Under the pieces are notes generated by a model. That model did not search any database and was not told the DNA's origin. It saw nothing but the letters and a program-made list of their open reading frames with translations. Shown one piece after another: positions 42,553-51,100 of a stretch of DNA of 64,000 nucleotides. Source of the stretch: Planctomycetota bacterium. Its GTDB lineage: Bacteria; Planctomycetota; MHYJ01; WSZJ01; JACPWG01. Both the position numbers and the translations under genes were made by a program. The stretch is from assembly GCA_016197205.1 (NCBI GenBank), contig JACPWG010000005.1, positions 1 through 64,000 on the forward strand, written 5' to 3'. Position 1 is the first letter of the stretch. The number at the start of each line of letters is the position of its first letter.

Positions 42553-43267
42553 GTCGGAGCTCCCCCAGGGGGCTACAACCGAAGACCGCCCGACACGCTC
42601 CAGTATACCAGCGACGAACGAATCCCGCCAGTGCGCGGGAGGTCGCATTTTTGAGCAGGGTTCAAACCGGACGCAAAACGGGAGACACGATCCTGAATTC
42701 CAGTAACGTCCTCGATTGCTCGTAAGCCCTTTCCGGAATTCAGGTCATGTCCCCGCTTTGCTCCCCTTGAGCGGGCAAAGGTTGTTACCCCGGTTTGCAC
42801 CATGCCTCAAAATTCAAGGCTCAGTACCGCCCCACAGAATTGGGTGACCAATTTCCTCGGCGATTTCGGCCGCCTGCTTCCCCCCTTCGCGCTGCGGCGC
42901 TCCGCTCAGGATGACATGCCGGGATGACGGGTTCACCGAACGCGTACTCCGCTACAGCGGCGGACCCTTGGAATTAGCGTAGACGGGACACTAGGCGTCG
43001 GCGTTGCCAGGGCGAGCAGGGCCGGTGTCCAGCAAGAAGTTGTGGGCAACGATCAGCCCTGAAGGGGGTACTACAAACAGTGGGTGCTGCTCTCGGAACC
43101 TACTGTTCGTAGTACCGCCTTCAGGCGGTCTGGGCGCTGTCGTCGAAAAGTAGCCACACCCATTGAGAATTGAACCTTGAGCCTTGTCTGAGTTTTGAAA
43201 ATTGAGCATGGAGAATTCAATTCGCTCCCCTGCCCGTTAAACGAGCAAGTTGTTTTCTTACGGGCCC
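42553..43267. repeat. Spacer with R3 (partial), R1 and 'gcctgaaggc' repeats
   Basis: 715 bp. 42834-42905 partial R3; 42886-42994 R1 copy 2; 43055-43132 paired cct(g)aagg/ccttcagg units; 43150-43270 an R2-like block ending ttacgggccctta. No gene. Confidence 0.75.
42886..42994. repeat. Dispersed repeat R1, copy 2
   Basis: Gapless match to 26-134, four mismatches in 109 bp. Confidence 0.9.
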
Positions 43268-45547
43268 TTAGGATCCACCCGGCGCCGCGCCGCCGTCCCC
43301 CACCGGTGCAGGGGGGACTTCGATCCCTCGCCGGCGGGCCTCCGCACGCGCGCGCGCCGCCCCCTCGGGGTCGCCGCGGAGCGAACGCGCGCGGACCAGG
43401 CACTCGTAGGCCTGAGGGAGAAAGGGGGGCGCCTCGCCGATCAACCGCTCCAGATCACGAATCGCCCGGTCCAGCTCGCGGCCGAGCCGAATGCGCACCC
43501 GACAGGCTTCGAACCGGGCGGGTGCGATCCCCGGCTCCGCCTCCACCGCCAGGTCGAACTCCCGGAGGGCCTCGTCCGCACGGCCGAGTTGCGCGAGGGC
43601 GAGCCCCCGGTGGTACCGCGCCTGCGCGTGGCCCGGCGCACGCGCCACCACGCGGTCGAGCCTCGCCAGGGCCTCGACCGCCCGACCGCCTTGCAGCTCG
43701 AGGAGCCCCAGCAAGCTCCCGGCATCCGCATTTTCGGGATACTCCCGGAGAACCCCCTCCAAGTCGCTGGAGGCCTCTGGACCCCTGCCGATCGAAACCA
43801 GCAAGGACGCCCGATACACCCTCGACCGGGGGGTCAGGTCCAGTTCGATCGCGCCCGCGAGCGCCCCGACGGCTTCCGCCGCTCGCCCTTGCGCCTCGAG
43901 CCCTTGCGCGAGAACCAGCATGCCGTGGACGAAATCGGGACGAAGTCGAAGGGCCTCCTGCGCCTCCTGGATCCCCTCCTCGACCCGCCCACGCCCGATC
44001 AGCTCGGCCCCGAGCCCGGCCCGCGCCATCGGATCCTCGGGTTGCCGTTCTGCCAGGTCCGCGAACAGCGTCAAGCCGTCCTTCCAATCGCCGTTTCTTC
44101 GAAGCGTCAACCCAAGGAAGAGCACGCACACCACGGCCAGCCCCGCGGTCGCAACCACGCCCGGTCCCTGCGGCGCCCCCACCCCTTCGCTAGGGCCCCC
44201 TGCTCCCCGCGCGGAGGTCGACGAGGGACCCTGCGGTTCTCCCTCCGGGAGTGCGACCCAACGACCGACCAGCCCTCGGGCCGCGGCAGCGAGCCCCCAC
44301 GCGAGCGCGAGGCAACCCCCGACGCTCGACCAATACAGGAAGCGCTCCGCCTTCACCATGCCGATCTCAAGAATCAGATTGGAAAAGGGCGCGAGCCCCA
44401 CGAAGAACCACCCGATGCCAAGGCCCCCTTCCTCGCGACGACGCCAGCCCGCGCACGCCGCCCACGCGAGGACAGCCAGGAGCGGGGCCCCCAGGAGCGC
44501 CGGTCCCCAGGAGCGGTCCCGGAGCATCGCCGGATGAAAATTGAAGGCGTAGTCCGCCGAAAGCGGCCAGGGCACGACCAGGAGCCGCGCGTAATCCGCA
44601 AGCACCTCCGCCATGGTGAGGAGCCGGTCGCGCGTCCCAAGGTGGTTCGCGGTGAAGAAATGGAATCCCATCGTCGGCACGCCCAACACCGTCACGCGAA
44701 GCGCAAGGTAGGCGACAAGGGCGATCGCGGGCACGACCGCCGCAGCGAGCGAGGCACGTTGGGCGTCAGCGGCGCCTGCAGCGGCGGGCGCCGCGGCCGA
44801 CCGAGGCGCCGAAGCCGGCGCGTCGTCGCGCACGAGCGCGAGCCCCTCCCCAAGAAGCCGACGACTCCGCCAGGCGGCGCACAGGACCGCAAGGGCCGGC
44901 AGCGTCACGACCGATTCCTTCGCCAGGAGCGCAAACCCGAAGAGGAGCCCTCCGCCGACCCGCGTCGCCACCCCGGCCACGCCGCGCCTCTCGGCAAGCC
45001 CCAGCCGAAGCGCACCCAAACCGAGGACGGTCGCCAGGACCTCGGACCGCCCTACGATGCCCGTCACGGCCTCCGTGTGCACCGGGTGTACCGCGAAAAG
45101 CAACGACGCGGCGAACGCGGTCCAGCCCGGTCCGACGACCCATGCGACGAGGGTCGCCACAAGACAGGTGGCGAGCCCGTGCAGGAGGAGATTCGTGAAG
45201 TGGAATTGCCCGACCGCGCCTTCCCCGAGGTGATGGTCGATCCAGAACGAGAGGACCGTCAGCGGGCGATAGGAGTTCGCCCCCACCTGGTCATTCGGGT
45301 AGGGCGTGCGGAAGATCCGTCCGAGCTGAAGCGGACCGAGCACGATGGGATTCTGACGGATGGCCTCGACATCGTCGTACACGTAGTCGTTGCCGAAGGT
45401 GTTCGCGTAGGCCGCAACGCAGGCCAGCAGCAAGACCCCGTACTGCAACGCCTCCGCCCCGACCCCGCCCCTCCTGCCTCCACCGCCGTGCCCCGCGGCC
45501 TCCACGGCCGACCCACAGGCCTTTCGCCCGCCTTGCCCGTCGGCCAT
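43268..45547 (-). CDS. TMTC-like membrane glycosyltransferase with TPR domain
   Basis: 759 residues. The GT-C family pattern is clear: 'FGNDYVYDDVEAIRQNP' (catalytic-type acidic pair after helix 1), 'ANSYRPLTVLSFWIDHHLGE', 'HFTNLLLHGLATCLV', 'FAVHPVHTEAVTGIVGRSEV', and the DUF1736 block 'FHFFTANHLGTRDRLLTMAE'. About ten membrane helices are followed from residue 510 by at least five TPRs ('ALRLRPDFVHGMLVLAQGLE', 'ALARLDRVVARAPGHAQARY'). Bacterial relatives are presumed to glycosylate exported proteins; donor and acceptor unknown. The TAA stop is supplied by a TAAGGGCCCGTA repeat end. Confidence 0.85.
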   Translation of the reverse strand: MADGQGGRKACGSAVEAAGHGGGGRRGGVGAEALQYGVLLLACVAAYANTFGNDYVYDDVEAIRQNPIVLGPLQLGRIFRTPYPNDQVGANSYRPLTVLSFWIDHHLGEGAVGQFHFTNLLLHGLATCLVATLVAWVVGPGWTAFAASLLFAVHPVHTEAVTGIVGRSEVLATVLGLGALRLGLAERRGVAGVATRVGGGLLFGFALLAKESVVTLPALAVLCAAWRSRRLLGEGLALVRDDAPASAPRSAAAPAAAGAADAQRASLAAAVVPAIALVAYLALRVTVLGVPTMGFHFFTANHLGTRDRLLTMAEVLADYARLLVVPWPLSADYAFNFHPAMLRDRSWGPALLGAPLLAVLAWAACAGWRRREEGGLGIGWFFVGLAPFSNLILEIGMVKAERFLYWSSVGGCLALAWGLAAAARGLVGRWVALPEGEPQGPSSTSARGAGGPSEGVGAPQGPGVVATAGLAVVCVLFLGLTLRRNGDWKDGLTLFADLAERQPEDPMARAGLGAELIGRGRVEEGIQEAQEALRLRPDFVHGMLVLAQGLEAQGRAAEAVGALAGAIELDLTPRSRVYRASLLVSIGRGPEASSDLEGVLREYPENADAGSLLGLLELQGGRAVEALARLDRVVARAPGHAQARYHRGLALAQLGRADEALREFDLAVEAEPGIAPARFEACRVRIRLGRELDRAIRDLERLIGEAPPFLPQAYECLVRARSLRGDPEGAARARAEARRRGIEVPPAPVGDGGAAPGGS

Positions 45548-45561
45548 CGCTCAAGTCCTGC

Positions 45562-45601
45562 AAAAAAAAAGCCCCCGGGCTTCTCCCGTGGGCGAGGGGG
45601 C
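45562..45601 (-). terminator. Rho-independent terminator upstream of the TMTC-like gene
   Basis: On the minus strand GCCCCC...GGGGGC (45601-45571) with an inner stem, then nine T (45570-45562). It would stop transcripts coming from the ferredoxin side just before the glycosyltransferase start at 45547, or act as an attenuator for it. Confidence 0.75.
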
Positions 45602-45895
45602 TGCCGCAAGGTTCTGCATGGTTCAACTCTGGGTCCCGGATCGCCGTCGGCCGACTGCCGTAGGGGCGGCCCTTCTGGGCGCCCGCGCTTGGCGGCAAGT
45701 CGTTGCAAGGCGCGGTGCGCCGAGAGGCCGGGCACAAGGCCCGCCCCTACGTCCGGGCGTCGAAGCGTGGTCAAGGACCCGTAAGAAGATAACTTGCTCC
45801 CTTGACGCGCAGGGGGACGACAAGAATTCTCAATGCTCAATTTTCAAGACTCAGAAAAGGCTCAAGGTCCAATTCTCAATGACCACCTCGGAACG

Positions 45896-46032
45896 TAGCC
45901 CGGGCACGGAATCGCGGACTCTGAGCCTTGAACTTTGAGCCTTGCCTGAAAATTGATCATTGAGCCTTGAGCCTTTTCCTGAGGAGCTCCCCGGTCTCCG
46001 AGTTGCATGAGTTGTTTCTTTACGGGCCCTAA
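45896..46032. repeat. Dispersed repeat R2, copy 2
   Basis: 137 bp matching 132-268 without gaps; ends tacgggccctaa. Confidence 0.85.
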
Positions 46033-46146
46033 AGGAGTAACTCATGGATCGGCACTCTCGTCGGAGGGAAGAGGCCCTTGGGGTGCAGGCCTTCCGGCCT
46101 GCAGGGACTGGCGTGAGTGCCTGACTTGTTTCGTTACGGGCCCTCA
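46029..46146. repeat. Dispersed repeat R8, copy 2
   Basis: Matches 34531-34657; ends ttacgggccctca. It directly adjoins R2, sharing the cccta border. Confidence 0.8.
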
Positions 46147-46535
46147 CCAAGCGCAGCCCGATCCGAACCATGCCCGAAGTTCGCAAGGAAGCGAGTCGCA
46201 GCAGGCGCCTGGTTCCGCGTCGTCGAAGTCCAGACGCGACTCCTGGGGGCGCGGGCCTCCGGCCCGCGCGAGCCGCTGCACGCTCTACGCTTCGCCAAGC
46301 CCTCAGGGGCAACCGGCGCCGATGTTCGTCGAAGCGCCGCGCGGGCGCAATCCGACACTTTTTTTTTGCGTGGCTGCACGGGGGAGCCGGCGCAGGCGAC
46401 CTCCGCGCCCTCGTGACGGAGGGACGCCGGGCATGCGACTCGAAGCTCGCCGGAGCGAGCGCAGGGCTCGGCAGGAAACGTGTGAAGGGCGAGGGGCGGG
46501 TCGGGACCTTTGGCCGTGGATCGGGGCCGCCCGCG

Positions 46536-46850
46536 CTAGACGATCACCCCATGCGCCTTCTCGAAGTCGGTCAGCGACACCATGTCGATCGCATCCCAGG
46601 GGCACCCCTCGAGGTAGGTGTCCAACGGCCCCTTCGAAATGCACTTCTTGCACCCGATGCACTTCAGCGGATCCACCCAGATCCGGATGAAGGCCGGCGC
46701 GTCCGGGTTCTGTACGGGGATCATGCACTCGTCGACCGGGCAGAGCTCGACGCAAACCGGAGACCCGGAACACCCCGTGCACGAGTCGTTGATGAAGGCC
46801 AACTCCTTCGGCTTTCTCTTCCTCTGGCCGCTGACCTGGGGAGCGGGCAT
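46536..46850 (-). CDS. Two-[4Fe-4S] ferredoxin
   Basis: 104 residues. First cluster motif 'CTGCSGSPVCVELCPVD', second 'CIGCKKCISKGPLDTYLEGCPWDAI', giving eight cysteines with the crossed-over Cys-Pro pattern. The spacing in motif 1 is one of the longer ferredoxin variants. GGAGAAGACGC precedes the ATG. A single gene with no redox partner beside it. Confidence 0.9.
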   Translation of the reverse strand: MPAPQVSGQRKRKPKELAFINDSCTGCSGSPVCVELCPVDECMIPVQNPDAPAFIRIWVDPLKCIGCKKCISKGPLDTYLEGCPWDAIDMVSLTDFEKAHGVIV

Positions 46851-47760
46851 GCGTCTTCTCCGAATGCCGGGCGCGAAGCCTGGACGACCACGAAAACCTC
46901 GTCGCGCGCCGCGTGACCGAAGCGTCTTTCATTCTACCGCCATTCCCGACAATTGCAAGGATCAGGCCATCCCCGACGCGACCGCGCCGCAACCAGATTC
47001 GAACGCGGGCGCGACGCCGGCGGCACCCCTCCCGCCGAGCCTCTCCCCTACGAGGGCAGACTGTGGCCCTTCCCCCGCGCCGCTTCCCAAACGATGCCCC
47101 TTGCTGCCGCTTCCTCCCGCTGCATAATATCGCCTGCGGTCACTGCGTGCCACCACTCCCAGCCACCCGGTTCGCAGGAAACAGCACACGACCAGGGGAA
47201 CGAGAGGATGAGGTGCGCCCGATGCTGGACAGCCTTCGTCCCGCCCACATCCCCTGCCGGAAAGCAGCTTCCGCGGCTGCGTCGACATGGCCGGCAAAGT
47301 CCGGGAGTGGTGGGCGGACGCCTACGACCCCAGTGCCGATCGGGGGAAAGGGCCTCTCCTCAATCCTCGTGGCCCCGATGCAGCGCCGCAGCGGGTGGTC
47401 CGCGGCGGGTGCCAGCGCGACCCCGCCCCGTCGCTCCGGACCAGCCTGCGCGCCGGCGCCGATCGGTGTACAGGCGGAGACTTCGCTCCGTACATCGGCT
47501 TCCGCTGCGTCCTCCTCCTCGGCGAAAAGCACGGAGCCAAGTAGCGCAGCCCGCGCCAAAAATTCGCGAAACTGGCGTGATTCGCGGTTCGTGTCTCCGT
47601 CTCCGCCGCTTCCGCGGTTCTCGCCCCCGCCCTTCGCGGTTCGTTTTCCGCTTGACTTTCGCCCCATGCGCTGCTACCTTAATGCGCTTAATTTTGGGGA
47701 CCCGCCGTGGGGCCCGGGCCCTCCCCCTCCTCGGCATCCAATCCCTTGTCGGGGTGCTTG
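46851..47760. other. 0.9-kb spacer, mostly unassigned
   Basis: A short repeat-like block (attcgcgaaactggcgtgat, 47563-47582) sits before the promoter at 47652. An open minus-strand frame at 47140-47667 has protein-like patches but no ribosome site or domain, so I do not call it. Confidence 0.5.
47652..47680 (+). promoter_or_regulatory. sigma70-like promoter of the PA2779-like gene
   Basis: TTGACT (47652-47657), 17-nt spacer, TACCTT (47675-47680). Confidence 0.5.
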
Positions 47761-48117
47761 ATGTCGATCCGAAACCTCGTCCTGCTGGCAGTCCTTGCCC
47801 TGCTCCCCGCATCGCTCCGCGCCGACCTCATCCCGACAGCCCTCCAGCCTGTTGCGGAACTCCCTGCCGACCAAGCCTCCGAGCGCCTCCCCGAGCGGTT
47901 GAACAGCCTCGGGCTGACACCGCACGAGGCGAGCGAACGAGTCGCGCAACTCGCGCCCGACGAGGTCGCCGCCCTCGCCGCGAATCCCGAGCAGGTCCAG
48001 GTCGGCGGGCTCCAGTTCTTCGGCCTGGGCAAATACGCGACGGTGAGCACCCTGCTGGTCATCGGGGGACTCTTCGTCGTAGGGATCGTGTTGAACGCCA
48101 TTTTCCGGTTCCTGTAG
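47761..48117 (+). CDS. PA2779/DUF6627-like small membrane protein
   Basis: 118 residues. Signal or first helix 'MSIRNLVLLAVLALLPASLR', then a helical middle ('RLNSLGLTPHEASERVAQLA', 'PDEVAALAANPEQVQVGG') and a C-terminal membrane helix ('TVSTLLVIGGLFVVGIVLNA'). The 'LGL...EA..RVA.L..DEV..LA' pattern is that of the PA2779 family. The start is taken at 47761, where the hydrophobic stretch begins. It lies 61 bp before the subtilase fusion on the same strand and may share its transcript. Confidence 0.6.
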   Translation: MSIRNLVLLAVLALLPASLRADLIPTALQPVAELPADQASERLPERLNSLGLTPHEASERVAQLAPDEVAALAANPEQVQVGGLQFFGLGKYATVSTLLVIGGLFVVGIVLNAIFRFL

Positions 48118-48178
48118 TTCCACTCTTCCTGCAACCAAAACACCTTCCACCTTCATGACGCAAACGAGGGGACGAACG

Positions 48179-51100
48179 ATGTCGATGGGCCACCTTGTCT
48201 GGCGCGGTCTTCGAATCGGCGCCGGCCTTTTCGGTGCGCTGCTGGCCGCCGCCCTGCTCCTCGCTCTCACCGCCCCCGTGCCCGCGAAGAACGGGGCGCG
48301 CGCGCAGGCGCCGGCCCCGCCCCCGCACCTCGTCCCCGCCGCGACGATCTCGGCCAACGAACCCCCGGGGCTCGAACATCCGCGCCCCGGCACGCATGCC
48401 CACCCGCATCCGCATCCCCAGACCGATGCCCTCGCGGACGTCCCGCCCGCCCCCCTCGATCGCGGACGCCTGAATCCCATCGCGCTCTCCGGCGCCACGT
48501 TCCGCGCCCAGGTCGTCGAGGACCGGCTCCTCGTCCGCGCCCGTCCCGGCGCCGCCGCCAACCGCCGCGAAATCGAACGCTCCCTCGCGGCCGAGGGCAT
48601 GACCATCGAACGCTTTGAGCCCGCGCTCGAGCTCTTCACCGTCTCCATCCGCACCCACGAGCGCGTGGCCGCCGTCGCCGAACGGCTCGGCCGGCTCCCG
48701 TGGGTCGTCTGGGCCGAACCCGACTACGTCGCCACCGTCGCCCACGACGACATGCACGCCCCGTTCACGACCGGGGATTCGCCGATCGCCGCGTGGAATC
48801 AGCCCACGCTCGCCTCGTGCGCGATCCCGGCCGCCTGGGCCCAGACCACGGGCTCGGCCGCGCTCACGATCGCCCTCCTCGACACAGGGGTCTACACCTC
48901 CCACCAGGAGTTCTCGGGGCACCTCGTGCCCGGCTGGGACTTCGTGAACGGCGACGGCGATCCGCAGGACGATGCGGGCCACGGCACGGCGATGGCCGGC
49001 CTCATCGTCGGTCGCGGGGATGACGGCCTCGGCCTCACGGGCGTCGCCTGGGGCTGCAAGCTCATGCCCATCAAGGTCGCCGACTGGCAGGGCAACGCGA
49101 GCCTTTCCGACCTCGTCTCCGGCATCCTCTTCGCCGTCGATCACTCGGCCCGCATCCTCAACGTAAGCCTCGGGTCGCGCGTCGGCTCTGCGGCGCTGCA
49201 GGACGCGGTCAACTACGCCTGGTCGCACGGCGCACTCGTCGTCGCGTCGGTCGGCAACGACAACACCAACGCCGCCCTCTACCCCGCCGCCTATCCCCAC
49301 GTCGTCGCGGTCGGCTCCACGACCGCGAGCGACGACCTCGGCTACGTGACCAATGTCTCGAAGCTGACGACCGTGTCCGCGCCCGGCGAGAAACTGGTCT
49401 CCTCCATGCCCGGCAATTTCTACCGAGACGTCGGCGGCACCTCGACCTCGGCCGCGCTGGTCTCCGGCGTCGCCGCGCTCGTCTGGTCGAAGTACCCCGT
49501 CCTCACCAACGCGCAGGTCCGCGCCGCGGTCCAGTACGGCGCCAACCCCATCCCCGCGCTCGCGCCCGTCCGCTCGGTGTTCCGGTTCGGCAAGATCGAC
49601 GCCGTCAAGGCCCTCGAGCGCGCCTCGGGCCTCGGCATCGACGTCGCCGTCACGCGCATCGAGTGCGTTCCGCGCCGGCCCATGCCCGGCCAGGCCGCGA
49701 CGGTTGAGGTCGAGATCGAAAACCAGGGCGTCTCCTCCGTCTCCGGCGTCGCCGTCTCCGCCACCGCCGCGGGCGTCTTCCTCGCCTCTCCGCCCCCCTC
49801 CGTGAGCCTCGGCGCCGGCGAACGCACCCTCGTCTCCTTCCCCTGGACCCCCGGCGCGGCCGGGAGCGTGACGATCGCGGCCCAGGCGTCCATCCAGCCC
49901 GGGGAGACGATCACCGCCAACAACGCGTCCGCGCTCCCCGTGAACGTGTCCTCCACGCCGGACCACGCCGTGCAGTACGCGGACATCGGCGCCGGCGAAC
50001 CCACGCCCACGTCCTCCGCGCTGGACTTCTGGTACACCGTGCGCAATCGCGGCAACGTGACCGAAAACGGCGTCGCGCTCCGCGCGTTCTACAACGATGC
50101 GGAGTTCGGCTCCGCCGCGCTCGTGAACCTCGCCCCGGGCGCGAGCCAGACGGTTCACTTCGCCTGGCCGGTCCCGAGTCCGACACCCGCGGACACGATC
50201 TCGCTCGTCGGCAAGATCCAGCCGAGCGGCTACGAGCCCCGGCCGGTCGAGGCCACGGGCTACTACGACTTCATGCTCGGCTCCGGCGAAGCGAAGCCCG
50301 TGCGTTCGCAATACCAGCAGTCGGGCGGGATCGACGTGATCCCGGATGCCCCATATCGCGTCAATGCCGGCCGTCCGTACCTGCCGCTTCTCCTCTTCGT
50401 CCCCGACAAGGGGAGCGGCGACACGCTCACGGCCCTCACCATCGACGACATGAAGATCTGGCAGAAAACGGCGCCCGAGGCCACGTCCTCCGGCACGCTG
50501 GTCTACGCCGACTCGATGTCCGCGCTGCCGACGGCCGTGCCGCCCGGGCTCGTGATCGTGGACGAGCTGGGCGCGCCGCAGGTCAGCGCCGCCGGCGCCC
50601 CGGACCCGAACATTTTCAAGGACCTCCCGCTCGATCAGCGCGGTCGCCACGCGGTGCTGCGCATCCCGCGGGAGGCGCTCGGCATCCCCCTCACACCGGC
50701 CGCGCCGGTGGTCCGCTACTACTGGGTCACCACCGAGTGGAGCTTCAACCACCACGTCATGACGTGGACGCCCACCAGCCACGGCACCACCAACAAGATG
50801 CTGCGCGTGACCTTCGGCTCCGGCGGCATCGCGGCCGTCCCCCTGGAGGGCCGCTTCTACGACGCCCACATGCACACCATCACCGAGTGGCACTACAACG
50901 ACCACCTCGACGTCTTCTCGCCGCAGAAGGCGCACGGCGGCCCCATCCAGATGATCAAGGAATGCGCCTACGCGGTCGGGATGATCGACTCCCCCGACGA
51001 CGTCTTCGACAAGGTCGTCACCTCCGACCACAACTGCTTCTTCGGGAGCCCCCTCGACCCGATCCCGAACTCGCCCCTGCGACGCCCCCCTTTCGGCCCC

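Larger units (their letters stand above)
45602..46535. repeat. Repeat-filled spacer
   Basis: 45616-45770 is a relative of the MITE at 18781 (gcatggttcaactctggg start, gtaggggcggcccttctggg hairpin); 45775-45890 an inverted R2-like block; 45896-46032 R2 copy 2; 46029-46146 R8 copy 2. The rest (46147-46535) has a gggggcgcgggcctccggcc hairpin and nothing coding. Confidence 0.75.

Noticed and set aside
47140..47667. Minus-strand 175-codon frame upstream of the PA2779-like gene
   Set aside because: Some protein-like patches but no ribosome site, no recognised domain, and its first part overlaps repeat-like sequence.
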